NCBI GenBank assembly: GCA_045596905.1
Contig: JAZODG010000024.1
Location: 1-19,421 of the forward strand
DNA: 19,421 bases
Source: RGIG1681 sp045596905
GTDB lineage: Bacteria > Bacillota > Clostridia > Christensenellales > UBA1242
Reading direction: 5' to 3'
How positions within the stretch are numbered: the first letter of the stretch is position 1; the number at the start of each line of letters is the position of its first letter. Position numbers and translations under genes: made by a program. A model generated the notes under the pieces. It was not told the origin of the DNA. It ran no database searches and saw only the letters and a list, made by a program, of their open reading frames with translations. Shown here piece by piece: positions 1 through 7,334 of the stretch.

Positions 1-114
1 TGCAATGCCAACCATTAAATAAAACAGTGTTGAAGTGAACATTCTTCTAAGGTCCACACCAAGCATGCTGTTTAGTCTTTTCTTGAATGTGTTTTTTTCA
101 AATTTAACTGACAT
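1..114 (-). CDS. ABC transporter permease, second copy (N-terminal fragment, cut by window edge)
   Basis: Only the first 38 residues lie in the window; the frame is open to base 1. They resemble the N-terminus of the complete permease at 1037-1861: both have a KFEK, basic FKKRL/FFKRL, SML, VD and R-F series, followed by the start of a hydrophobic helix (LFYLMVGIA here, LFYIFIAIA there). This marks it as the membrane subunit paired with the ATPase at 116-1021, probably an ABC-2/BcrB-like export permease. The start ATG at 114-112 is one base after the stop of that ATPase. It is preceded by a G-run Shine-Dalgarno (AAGGGGG, about 126-132) inside the ATPase coding end, so translation is probably coupled. 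The rest of the gene is outside the window, so completeness cannot be judged. Confidence 0.82.
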   Translation of the reverse strand, partial: MSVKFEKNTFKKRLNSMLGVDLRRMFTSTLFYLMVGIA

Positions 115-115
115 A

Positions 116-1021
116 TTATTTATTACCCCCTTCTGCCATAAGGTTGATATAATATTCTTCAAGTCCAATTTTATCTGTTTTAAGTTCGTTAACAATAACG
201 GCATTGTCATACAGATATTTGGCAACTTCTTCTGGGCTTTCAGCGTCATAAACTCTCAAATATTCTTTTTGTTCATCTTCACGAACTTTTGAATATTTTT
301 TATTTAAAACTTCTTTTGCGTTCTTCATATCTTTTGTTTGCAAAGCAACAAATGTTGGACAGCTGCTTTCAAGTTCTTCAGCCGTCATCTCTATAATCAT
401 TTTTCCATGACGAATAATGCCATAGTGTGTTGCAATCTTTTCAAGTTCTCCCAAGATATGAGAAGACACCAAAACGGTTGAACCAGACTTTGCAATATCT
501 GTTAAGATTTCTCTCATGATTCTCATACCGTCAGCGTCAAGACCATTGATTGGCTCATCTAAAACCAAAAGCTTAGGATTTCCAAGCAATGCCATGGCAA
601 TGCCGATTCTTTGTTTCATACCAAGAGAACAGTTTTTGAACTTGTTTCCTGCAGAACCTTCCATTCTAACCATTGTTAAAACTTTTCTAACTGCATCTTT
701 TTTGTTTTTTATTGAAAGGTTTGTTGCTTGAATCATCAAGTTATTCCAAACTGTCAAGTTTGGAAAACAACCAGGTGCTTCAATAAGCACACCAATACTT
801 GCTCTAATATCTGGGTCGGTGAAGTCTTTATCATAAATTTTCACATCTCCACTAGTTTTGTGAATGAGTCCACAAATGATTTTTTCGGTTGTAGATTTTC
901 CACTACCATTTTCGCCAATAAAACCATAAATTGACCCAGCAGGCACTGTCATATTGAGACCAGAAAGAGCTTGTTTTTCGCCGTAGTTTTTTGTTAAGTT
1001 TTTAATTTCTATCGCATTCAT
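116..1021 (-). CDS. BcrA-type ABC transporter ATPase (copy 1)
   Basis: This is the nucleotide-binding subunit of a bacitracin/lantibiotic-type ABC exporter, which acts at the inner face of the membrane. Over 301 residues it shows Walker A GENGSGKST (36-44), the family-typical GVLIEAPGCFPNLT segment around the Q-loop (77-90, with Glu in place of Gln), signature SLGMKQR (132-138), Walker B LLVLDEP (151-157) and the switch His in SSHIL (about 188). SLGMKQR and the LIEAP segment are characteristic of BcrA/NisF-like self-protection pumps. The start is set by a GGGGGGAG Shine-Dalgarno at about 1028-1035, which abuts the upstream permease stop. It is closely similar along its whole length to the ATPase at 1861-2763, so the two are paralogues. 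The substrate is unknown; antimicrobial-peptide export or resistance is a family-based guess. Confidence 0.9.
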   Translation of the reverse strand: MNAIEIKNLTKNYGEKQALSGLNMTVPAGSIYGFIGENGSGKSTTEKIICGLIHKTSGDVKIYDKDFTDPDIRASIGVLIEAPGCFPNLTVWNNLMIQATNLSIKNKKDAVRKVLTMVRMEGSAGNKFKNCSLGMKQRIGIAMALLGNPKLLVLDEPINGLDADGMRIMREILTDIAKSGSTVLVSSHILGELEKIATHYGIIRHGKMIIEMTAEELESSCPTFVALQTKDMKNAKEVLNKKYSKVREDEQKEYLRVYDAESPEEVAKYLYDNAVIVNELKTDKIGLEEYYINLMAEGGNK

Positions 1022-1036
1022 TTCCGTCTCCCCCCT

Positions 1037-1861
1037 TTAATACACATCACTATTATTTAATAGATAAGTTCCAAACATGTTGTAAAACACTGACCATACA
1101 ACTGAGCAAAGTAAACATACTAACACTGACAAAAAGTTGCTAGACAAACACGCATAAACAGATGAACCATACAAAAACACGTTCAAAATTACTGATGAGC
1201 CTGGCAAGATTGCTGCTGCACCAATAATCAAAATGCCTGTTCCTAAGAAAAAGGATAACATGATTGAAATCCAGAATTGTTTTCTAAAAATAATATTCAC
1301 AAAAACATACAAGCTAGCCCAACCTAAACTCATGATAATTTTGCCAAGTAATGCACAAATAAGTGAACCAGCATTAACTTCAAACGAAAGCCCAACAAGT
1401 CCACCTGCAAGGATTGTTCCAATCAAATATGTAATACACATGCAAGCCATTGCAAATGCACAAGTGATTGACTTGCTCATCATGTAGTCTTGCTTTTTTG
1501 CGTGGGTTGTAAAGAGTTGTTTTACATAACCACTTTTATAATCGTGACCAATAAAGATTGAAACCATGATTCCACCAAAAATGAAAACCATGTTCATGTT
1601 TGCATATTGACCAATGTGCTCAATAACATAAAGTGGTTTGTTAACAGCAATTGCTTCCCAAGTGTTTGTGAAGATTGCTCCGGTTTGTGAACCTTCCATT
1701 CCGGTTGTTCCAATAATCATTGCAGGAATGATTGCTGCAATGGCAATGAAGATATAAAAAAGTGGAGTGTGAAACAATCTATAAAAGTCAACAGAGAGCA
1801 TGCTTTTTAATCTTTTGAAAAAGCTTGGTTTTTCAAATTTTAAGTTATTTGTCTTTTCCAT
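1037..1861 (-). CDS. ABC transporter permease, ABC-2/BcrB-like (copy 1)
   Basis: This 274-residue integral membrane protein begins with a basic cytoplasmic N-terminus (residues 1-30). By inspection it has about six hydrophobic segments, near 33-52, 90-105, 131-158, 164-190, 197-218 and 240-262. A short HDYKSGYVKQLF stretch follows the second segment, a place where ABC-2 exporters commonly carry a motif of the DxxxGT/R kind. Its ATG overlaps the stop of the upstream ATPase by one base (TAATG), with AAGGAG a few bases further up, so the pair is translationally coupled. It should form the membrane channel with one or both BcrA-like ATPases. The exact substrate cannot be read from sequence. It is paralogous to the fragment at 1-114. 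Confidence 0.85.
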   Translation of the reverse strand: MEKTNNLKFEKPSFFKRLKSMLSVDFYRLFHTPLFYIFIAIAAIIPAMIIGTTGMEGSQTGAIFTNTWEAIAVNKPLYVIEHIGQYANMNMVFIFGGIMVSIFIGHDYKSGYVKQLFTTHAKKQDYMMSKSITCAFAMACMCITYLIGTILAGGLVGLSFEVNAGSLICALLGKIIMSLGWASLYVFVNIIFRKQFWISIMLSFFLGTGILIIGAAAILPGSSVILNVFLYGSSVYACLSSNFLSVLVCLLCSVVWSVFYNMFGTYLLNNSDVY

Positions 1862-2763
1862 TATTTGCTCTCCTTTTTACTCATAAGTTCAATATAATAT
1901 TCTTCAAGCCCAACCTTGTTTTTCTTAACTTCACTTGGAACAAATCCTTTTGAAATCAAATATTCAACAATAGCTTCAGTATTTTCTTCATCATAAACCC
2001 TAAGATAGCCTTGTTCTTCACGAACATTTTTAAACATTTTTTCAAGAGCTTTCTTTGCTGCTGCCATATCACTAACCTTGAATGACACAAACACTCTTGC
2101 TCTTGATTCCATTTCTTTTGCTGAAAGTTCTTGAATCATCTTTCCACCACGAATAATGCCATAGTGTGTTGCAATCTTTTCAAGTTCTCCCAAAATATGT
2201 GACGAAATCAAAACGGTACAGTTATAGTTTTCAGTGATGTCCACCAAAATCTCTCTCATGATTCTCATACCGTCAGTGTCAAGACCATTGATCGGTTCGT
2301 CTAAAATCAAAAGCGCAGGACTGCCAAGCAAAGCCATAGCAATACCAACTCTTTGCTTCATACCAAGAGAACACTTTTTAAACTTAAGTTCTCTGTGTTC
2401 TTCCATTCTGACAATCTTCAAAACTCTATCAATTTCTTCACTTGCGTTTTCAATGCCAAGATTCAAACATTGCATTTTAAGATTCATGTAGATGCTTGAA
2501 CCAGGAAAACAACCTGCGTTTTCAATAAGCGCACCAACCTTGACTCTTGTGCCCGGATCAGTATAGTCTTTTCCAAATAACTTAACCGTTCCTTCATCTT
2601 TAACCAAATGTCCACAAATAACCTTTTCGGTTGTTGACTTACCACTACCGTTTTCTCCAATAAAACCATAGATTGACCCAACAGGAACCGTCATGTTAAG
2701 ACCATTTAATGCATACATTCCACGAAACGATTTTTTGAGTCCTTTAATTTCTATTGCGTTCAT
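1861..2763 (-). CDS. BcrA-type ABC transporter ATPase (copy 2)
   Basis: This 300-residue ATPase has the same architecture as the copy at 116-1021: Walker A GENGSGKST (36-44), GALIENAGCFPGSS around the Q-loop (77-90), signature SLGMKQR (132-138), Walker B LLILDEP (151-157) and SSHIL with the switch His (about 189). The first 50 residues are nearly the same as in copy 1, and the loops after residue 80 have diverged. All ATPase motifs look intact. It is the second gene of the operon, 14 bp after the small charged protein, with an AGGGGAAG Shine-Dalgarno at about 2767-2774. It probably energises export through the adjacent permease. Whether the two ATPases act as a heterodimer or serve separate pumps is not decidable here. 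Confidence 0.9.
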   Translation of the reverse strand: MNAIEIKGLKKSFRGMYALNGLNMTVPVGSIYGFIGENGSGKSTTEKVICGHLVKDEGTVKLFGKDYTDPGTRVKVGALIENAGCFPGSSIYMNLKMQCLNLGIENASEEIDRVLKIVRMEEHRELKFKKCSLGMKQRVGIAMALLGSPALLILDEPINGLDTDGMRIMREILVDITENYNCTVLISSHILGELEKIATHYGIIRGGKMIQELSAKEMESRARVFVSFKVSDMAAAKKALEKMFKNVREEQGYLRVYDEENTEAIVEYLISKGFVPSEVKKNKVGLEEYYIELMSKKESK

Positions 2764-2777
2764 ACTCTTCCCCTAAA

Positions 2778-3143
2778 TTATTCTTTTTCTGTCTCAGTTT
2801 CTGTTTTTTTTGAAACTCTTGCTGCTTCATATCTTGCATTTGCAGCCTTGATTCTTTCATTGGCTTCTTCAATTTGTTTCTTTTGTTCTTCTCTTGTTCT
2901 TTCAGTTCTTTCTGATGGCGTCATGTGTGCATCGTCCCAAGATTGTTTTGCTTGTTCTTTTGCTCTTTTCAACGTGTTCGTGCCACGGTTTTCTTCAAAG
3001 TTTGCCTTTGACTCAGCTTTTACTGCTGCAAGATTTGCTTTGTCAACTTCATGTTGAGCTTTTGCACTTTCTCCCATATCACTAAATGATTTTTTGAAAA
3101 ATCTTCCAATCTTTTTAAATACATTATCTTTCTTTTCTGTCAT
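2778..3143 (-). CDS. Small charged helical protein of unknown function, head of ABC operon
   Basis: I do not recognise a family. The 121 residues are rich in Lys, Glu, Ala and Arg, with a basic amphipathic start (KKIGRFFKKSF, about 9-19). Long heptad-compatible stretches follow (about 24-60 and 75-112), as expected of an alpha-helical or coiled-coil protein. There is no hydrophobic membrane segment and no signal peptide, so it is probably cytoplasmic or peripherally membrane-bound through the N-terminal amphipathic helix. Start choice is supported by TAGGAG at about 3153-3158. It is the promoter-proximal gene of the operon that encodes two BcrA-type ABC pairs, so it may assist or modulate that exporter; this is inference from position alone. 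It is real rather than a shadow: it has a good Shine-Dalgarno, tight spacing to the next gene and no competing frame. Confidence 0.75.
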   Translation of the reverse strand: MTEKKDNVFKKIGRFFKKSFSDMGESAKAQHEVDKANLAAVKAESKANFEENRGTNTLKRAKEQAKQSWDDAHMTPSERTERTREEQKKQIEEANERIKAANARYEAARVSKKTETETEKE

Positions 3144-3174
3144 ATTTTTAATCTCCTAAAAATTAAATTTTGAC

Positions 3175-3203
3175 ACAAGTCATTATTCCAACACTTGACT
3201 TGT
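3175..3203. promoter_or_regulatory. Inverted repeat, candidate TetR operator
   Basis: ACAAGTCA (3175-3182) and TGACTTGT (3196-3203) are a perfect 8-bp inverted pair around a 13-bp centre that contains ATTATTCCAACA. It sits where the minus-strand promoter would start transcription, so a bound dimer could block the ABC operon. Dimeric TetR-family repressors usually bind such symmetric sites. Assignment to the adjacent regulator is inferred. Confidence 0.5.
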
Positions 3204-3330
3204 TAATAATATTTTAATAGAATAAATTTGCAAATACAACAAGCTGAAAATTTTACACACCACAAAAAACAACAAATTGTTGGAATAATAAATTTAAACC
3301 AAACACTTTTTTATAGTTTGTTGGAATAAT
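3182..3330. repeat. Three copies of TGTTGGAATAAT in the divergent tetR/ABC intergenic region
   Basis: The 12-mer occurs on the plus strand at 3278-3289 and 3319-3330 (41 bp apart, close to four helical turns) and on the minus strand at 3182-3193. The two plus copies extend to an identical 15-mer, TTGTTGGAATAATAA (3277-3291 and 3318-3332). The third plus-strand-proximal copy lies just after a possible -10 (TATAGT, 3312-3317) for tetR. Three identical 12-mers in about 150 bp are unlikely by chance even in AT-rich DNA, so these are candidate regulator-binding sites. Confidence 0.55.
3206..3233 (-). promoter_or_regulatory. Putative promoter of the ABC transporter operon
   Basis: On the minus strand, TTGCAA (3233-3228), a 16-bp spacer and TATTAT (3211-3206) form a weak sigma-A-like promoter about 60 bp before the small charged protein. 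The expected start site falls inside the inverted repeat at 3175-3203. The surrounding DNA is AT-rich, so chance matches are possible. Confidence 0.35.
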
Positions 3331-3347
3331 AATTTTGGGAGCAAAAA

Positions 3348-3896
3348 ATGAACACAAAAAACAACGCAAGATATAAAGTTAACAATGAAAAAATTGAAAC
3401 AGCATTTCTCTCACTGCTTACAAAATATAAGTATGATGATATTTCGATCAGTCAAATCTGCAAAGAAGCAAACATAAACCGAAGCACTTTTTATTGTCAC
3501 TATGATGACATTAATGACCTTATAATAAAAATTGAAAACAAATTTGCAAAAGGCACTGCCAATATTTTCAGTTATGGCGAAAGACAAACAAATGCCGCTA
3601 TGATTGAAATGTTTAAGTTTGTTCAAGAGAATAAATATTTTTATAAGGCATTTTTAAATATACCTTATATAACCTTGGCAGAAACCACCACAAAAACGGA
3701 GTGTTTAAAACACATTGGCGAAAGGTTTAACATTGACGCCTCTGCTTCAATCGGACTATATTATCGTGCAAGTTTCTTTGGCGCAGGCATCAAGGAGATG
3801 TGTAGACTTTGGCTTGAAAGAGATTGTCAAGAATCTCCTGAAGAAATGGCAAAATTGCTTTTAGATGAATACACCAACAGAGAGAGTATGAAATAA
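3348..3896 (+). CDS. TetR/AcrR-family transcriptional regulator
   Basis: This 182-residue DNA-binding regulator has an N-terminal TetR helix-turn-helix at about residues 14-55. The recognition region SISQICKEANINRSTFYCHYDD (33-54) matches the family pattern in which ICKEANINRSTFYxHY forms helices 2-3. The rest is an all-helical ligand-binding/dimerisation domain of normal size with no recognisable ligand signature. The start is set by GGGAG at 3338-3342, 5 bases before ATG. It is divergent from the ABC operon and separated from it by 204 bp that carry the TGTTGGAATAAT repeats, the usual layout of a TetR repressor that controls both itself and an efflux operon. The inducer is unknown. Translation ends just before a bidirectional terminator. 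Confidence 0.88.
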   Translation: MNTKNNARYKVNNEKIETAFLSLLTKYKYDDISISQICKEANINRSTFYCHYDDINDLIIKIENKFAKGTANIFSYGERQTNAAMIEMFKFVQENKYFYKAFLNIPYITLAETTTKTECLKHIGERFNIDASASIGLYYRASFFGAGIKEMCRLWLERDCQESPEEMAKLLLDEYTNRESMK

Positions 3897-3904
3897 TTGT
3901 TAAC

Positions 3905-3937
3905 AAAAAAGAGCTGGTTTAAAACCAACTCTTTTTT
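3905..3937. terminator. Bidirectional rho-independent terminator (tetR / fbp)
   Basis: Six A residues (3905-3910), GAGCTGGTT (3911-3919), a 3-base loop and AACCAACTC (3923-3931) followed by six T residues (3932-3937). The stem has one imperfect pair, which is a G-U wobble when read on the minus strand. It lies between the ends of two convergent genes and overlaps the first bases of the fbp stop codon. Confidence 0.85.
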
Positions 3938-5768
3938 ATTCGATATCCATATGATAATAACTTTTTAAATAAAGTTTCAAAACATCAATCTGATCTTGAA
4001 GCCACTTTCCGTTGTCAGTGTCTTTAACACGCACTCTCTTTTTGTAAAGCTGAACTTCAGTTGTTTCTGACTTAAGGTCAAGCTTTCTTTTTATGGCTTC
4101 TCTGGTCTTGCAAAATGGTGCATGTGTCGTGAGATACAAACCATGTGAGTTTGACATCAAAGTATAGCCACCGATACCAGTTCTTTTGTGATAAGCCTTA
4201 GACAAACCCCCGTCAATAATAATATGTTTTCCGTTTCCACTAACCGGGCTTTCGCCGTCTTTAACCTTAACCGGCATATGACCATTTATGATATGTGTGT
4301 ATGGACCAGTTGCACCAAATTCATTTAACACCTTGTTACAAAAACTTTCATCTTTAACAAGGTCATAATAAGGGTTTTTGTTTTCCTTAATTTTCTTTGT
4401 GGTCATGTATGTTTCATAAGTTCTCATAACATCTCTGCCAAAAAGTGGAGAGTTTTTCCCACACCACAAATACCAGATAAAGTCTGTGGCATATTTATCT
4501 CTTGTGTTATATGCCGACAAAACCATTTCGTTGCATTTATCATAAAGAGCCTTTCCACTGAACACTTCATCTTTAATAGTGATTTCAGTGAACTCACCCT
4601 TTTTGTTTGTTGGAACACAACCATGCATCAAAAGGTTGTTGTTATAAACAAGATACATTCTGCCCTTTCTAACCAAAAACTTAATATGCTCTTTAAGTCT
4701 TTTGCTTTGAGCAAACTCTTGCTTTAGTATGTTGATAAGCGACATTTCTTCGTCTGTTATTTCGTCATCTTCAAGCAAGATTCTGTCATCCATACCCCAT
4801 TCAGGGTGACGGCGAATCATATTGTTTTCAAGCTTAAACTGAAGCATTGTGATTGCCTTATACATTTTTGACAAAAGGTCATTGTCATCAAATGGGTTCG
4901 TGTCGTTTTCAAAATCTTTAATTTTAAAGTTTTCACAAGGGTCATTTTTGTATTTTTTGAGTGCAAAAGTTTCAAGTGCTCTTAAGTTAATGCCATAACC
5001 ACTTTCAATAATACCCAAGTTTTTGTAACCACAGTTTATTCTGATAACGTTTGCAATGCACGACAAATTTCCTAAAAACGCACCTATCCACAAGACGTCA
5101 TGGTTTCCCCATTGAATATCAAGTGAGTGATATGTCATGAGCCTATCCATGATAATATCTGCACCCTTGCCCCTATCAAAAATATCGCCAACGATATGCA
5201 AGTGGTCAATGGCAAGTCTTTGAATGCACTGGCAGATTGCCACAACAAAGTTATCTCCTTCGCCAAGGTCAATGATGCTTGACAAAATATTTTCGTAATA
5301 ACTTTCTTTGCTTGATTCTTCTGACATGTTGATAAGTTCATCCATAATATACGCATAAGCTTGTGGCATGGCTTTTCTAACCTTGCTTCGGGTATATTTG
5401 CTTGAAATTTCTTTAAGCACCCTAACAAGGTTCAAAAGTGTCTTTTTATACCAACCCTTCATGTCTTTTTCGTCTTTTGAAATCAGTCTTAAACTTTCTT
5501 CAGGGTAATATATTAAAGTGAGCATTTCCTGAATCTCACTAGCCGTCATCTGGTTTTTGAATACATGTTCAAGTTTGAGTCTAATAACCCCAGACGCGTT
5601 TTTTAATATATGAATAAAGGTGTCAGATTCTCCATGAAGGTCGCTTAAAAAGTGTTCAGTTCCTTTTGGCAATGCCAAAATCGCCTGCAAGTTTATAATT
5701 TCACTAATAACTTCATTTGGAGTCTTGAAAAATTTATTCATTATACTGTTATACTTTTCTACTTCCAT
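3936..5768 (-). CDS. fbp: Fructose-1,6-bisphosphatase, class III
   Basis: This enzyme hydrolyses fructose-1,6-bisphosphate to fructose-6-phosphate, the committed gluconeogenic step, in the cytoplasm. The 610-residue protein has the calcineurin-like metal motifs of the Firmicute class III enzyme: FLSDLHGESDTF (40-51), IVGDIFDRGKGAD (192-204), WGNHDVLWIGA (220-230) and a distal INGHMPVKVKDGESPV (494-509) with IIDGG (517-521). The start with EIINLQAILALPKGTEHF is close to the usual family N-terminus, and the length is slightly short of the roughly 640-670 usual in Bacillus. AAGGAG lies about 7 bases before the ATG. It stands alone between two terminators with its own promoter. It could supply hexose phosphate for the glycogen operon further right, but no shared control is visible. 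Confidence 0.95.
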   Translation of the reverse strand: MEVEKYNSIMNKFFKTPNEVISEIINLQAILALPKGTEHFLSDLHGESDTFIHILKNASGVIRLKLEHVFKNQMTASEIQEMLTLIYYPEESLRLISKDEKDMKGWYKKTLLNLVRVLKEISSKYTRSKVRKAMPQAYAYIMDELINMSEESSKESYYENILSSIIDLGEGDNFVVAICQCIQRLAIDHLHIVGDIFDRGKGADIIMDRLMTYHSLDIQWGNHDVLWIGAFLGNLSCIANVIRINCGYKNLGIIESGYGINLRALETFALKKYKNDPCENFKIKDFENDTNPFDDNDLLSKMYKAITMLQFKLENNMIRRHPEWGMDDRILLEDDEITDEEMSLINILKQEFAQSKRLKEHIKFLVRKGRMYLVYNNNLLMHGCVPTNKKGEFTEITIKDEVFSGKALYDKCNEMVLSAYNTRDKYATDFIWYLWCGKNSPLFGRDVMRTYETYMTTKKIKENKNPYYDLVKDESFCNKVLNEFGATGPYTHIINGHMPVKVKDGESPVSGNGKHIIIDGGLSKAYHKRTGIGGYTLMSNSHGLYLTTHAPFCKTREAIKRKLDLKSETTEVQLYKKRVRVKDTDNGKWLQDQIDVLKLYLKSYYHMDIE

Positions 5769-5795
5769 TTTATCTCCTTAATATCACAACTCCCT

Positions 5796-5830
5796 ATTAT
5801 AATTTTATACCAACACCCATTCTTTTGCAA
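5796..5830 (-). promoter_or_regulatory. Putative fbp promoter
   Basis: On the minus strand, TTGCAA (5830-5825), a 17-bp spacer and TAAAAT (5807-5802), immediately followed by TATAAT (5801-5796) as an alternative -10. This is 28-60 bp before the fbp ATG and would give a short leader that holds the AAGGAG site. The rest of the 173-bp gap holds only the neighbouring terminator. Confidence 0.55.
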
Positions 5831-5910
5831 TCACTAGCCATTTCAAAACCCTTACCAAAAACTTATATCCGTTAAACATTAAAATTATAATGGCACTTTA
5901 TATTTGTTTG

Positions 5911-5943
5911 CTAAAATAAAAAATCCTTGCGTCTGCAAGGATT
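5911..5943 (-). terminator. Rho-independent terminator of the phosphodiesterase gene
   Basis: A perfect 9-bp stem, AATCCTTGC (5922-5930) with GCAAGGATT (5935-5943), closes a 4-base loop. Read on the minus strand it is followed by TTTTATTTTAG. The stem includes two bases of the gene's TAA stop codon. Confidence 0.88.
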
Positions 5944-7054
5944 AATTTTTCAAAATTATAAGTGGAACTTCCATTTCTTCAGTAAGTGAAGTATGGTGTC
6001 CTTTAAACTTCATATTTGATGGTGTTAAAAGCATTGTTTTGTGAGTATATGTTCCAACTGCAATATAATCTCCAAGCAAATGCTCTTTGTTGCCAAAATC
6101 TCCAAACACACCCTTCTCTATAAGGTCTTTTGATTCAAACAATACAAAATCTTCGCTATATTTGTTTGTAAACAAAGTTTTAAATTTTTCTTTTTTGTCT
6201 GGCTTAACTTTAAAACAAACTGCTCTTGCTTCAAGATATGGATAAATTTCAAGCATGTCCATTATCTCTTTGTCTTCATAAAGTTCAATCACGCCTTCAA
6301 CGTCAATTTGACCATGGTCGGCAGAAATCACAAATAGTGTGTCTTGTGTTGAACCATACAAGTTTTGCACCATTTCTGAAATATCTTCTAAAACATAACG
6401 TGCTCTTTCGCTTGTTACACCATAGTCATGCATGGTTGCATCTGGGTCAGGATAATAAGCATAAACAAATTGTTTGCCGTCTTTTTCACAAATTTCTTTT
6501 ATATAATCACCAAGCTCATAAAGACTTGATGAAACATAATTTCTTTCCGGGTGCTTAACTTTAACATATGGTGGGAATATTGTGTTGATTTCATATTCTG
6601 AAGTTGCATTATCAAAATAATAATCAAGTTCATCAAGTGGCGAATCGGTTATTTCAACTTTTTCACTTGTCCACGCATCGGTGTTTAAGAAAATGTTTAT
6701 GTTTCTGTTCATCTTCTCAAAGTTCAAACTCCAACCAAACCAGCCATGTTCTCTAGGAAGTTTGTTTTGCATAAGTGAGTTTGTTGCGTTTGTGGTTGTT
6801 GAAGGAAACGTTGACGTTAAAGTATCTTTTATGTTTCTCATCAAAAAATCATCTTCGTTTAAGTTTTGTTTCATTGGATATATACCCATTCCATCAAAAC
6901 AAATAAACACAACATTCTTATAATTTTTCTCAAGCTCTTTTTTGAGCATTGGAAGTGTCGCATGTTTGTTTGGTGCTCCCAAAAACTCTGCAAGAGTTGA
7001 AGAAATATTTAAGTTGCTGTGAGTGAAATCTGGATAAATAAATTTGTTATTCAT
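5942..7054 (-). CDS. Alkaline-phosphatase-superfamily phosphodiesterase/nucleotide pyrophosphatase
   Basis: This is a metal-dependent phosphodiesterase or pyrophosphatase of the type I phosphodiesterase group. Counting from the chosen start (370 residues), the metal and nucleophile positions are all recognisable: FICFDGMG (Asp54), STFPSTTTNATNS (nucleophilic Thr near 86), YPDPDATMHDYG (Asp205, His209), SADHGQID (Asp246, His247) and KGHHTS (His353). No signal peptide or membrane segment is seen, so it is cytoplasmic. The frame is open up to 7093, but the ATG at 7054 is preferred: AGGGGGAG lies at 7059-7066, and a TGtTATAAT extended -10 sits inside the longer alternative. The substrate is not known; cytoplasmic clostridial homologues are generally uncharacterised. 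It is monocistronic, flanked by a terminator and divergent from the nucleotidyltransferase. Confidence 0.85.
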   Translation of the reverse strand: MNNKFIYPDFTHSNLNISSTLAEFLGAPNKHATLPMLKKELEKNYKNVVFICFDGMGIYPMKQNLNEDDFLMRNIKDTLTSTFPSTTTNATNSLMQNKLPREHGWFGWSLNFEKMNRNINIFLNTDAWTSEKVEITDSPLDELDYYFDNATSEYEINTIFPPYVKVKHPERNYVSSSLYELGDYIKEICEKDGKQFVYAYYPDPDATMHDYGVTSERARYVLEDISEMVQNLYGSTQDTLFVISADHGQIDVEGVIELYEDKEIMDMLEIYPYLEARAVCFKVKPDKKEKFKTLFTNKYSEDFVLFESKDLIEKGVFGDFGNKEHLLGDYIAVGTYTHKTMLLTPSNMKFKGHHTSLTEEMEVPLIILKN

Positions 7055-7072
7055 ATAACTCCCCCTGTTTAA

Positions 7073-7101
7073 ATTATAACACAGCAAACTCAATTTGAAA
7101 A
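7073..7101 (-). promoter_or_regulatory. Putative promoter of the phosphodiesterase gene
   Basis: A perfect TATAAT (7078-7073) is extended by TGT (7081-7079). A weak -35, TTTTCA (7101-7096), lies 17 bp upstream. It ends 18 bases before the preferred ATG, giving a very short leader, and it rules against the upstream alternative start. Confidence 0.65.
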
Positions 7102-7334
7102 ATATTAAACACGTATAGGTTAGTTTTTGTTTTTAAATTTTTGCAAAAATCTTTTCAAATTTGTAAAAATAACATATTTTAATAAAAATTAATACAGTTT
7201 ATGCGATATTTTATATACACTTTTGCGTTTTTGCGATTTTTTCTTACACTTAAATTGTTTGCCAAAGCAATAAAAAAGTAATAAAATAAAGAAGCAAACA
7301 TTTTGTTAGCATAATATTTTATTAGGGGTAATTT
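7102..7334. other. AT-rich divergent intergenic region
   Basis: This non-coding gap lies between two divergent genes. Apart from the two promoters it holds a 14-bp palindrome ATTTTTGCAAAAAT (7137-7150) and a few TTTTGCG/TTGCGAT repeats (about 7203-7237). I see no RNA gene, riboswitch fold or terminator in it. Confidence 0.4.
7259..7287 (+). promoter_or_regulatory. Putative promoter of the nucleotidyltransferase gene
   Basis: TTGCCA (7259-7264), a 17-bp spacer and TAAAAT (7282-7287). This leaves a leader of about 40 bases before the ATG at 7335. Confidence 0.55.

Noticed and set aside
7055..7093. Extended N-terminus of the phosphodiesterase (13 extra residues)
   Set aside because: The longer form would have its start upstream of the TGtTATAAT promoter element and has no good Shine-Dalgarno. 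The ATG at 7054 has AGGGGGAG.
7137..7150. 14-bp palindrome ATTTTTGCAAAAAT as a possible operator
   Set aside because: A/T palindromes of this kind are common by chance in such AT-rich gaps; it is not repeated in the window and does not overlap either promoter.
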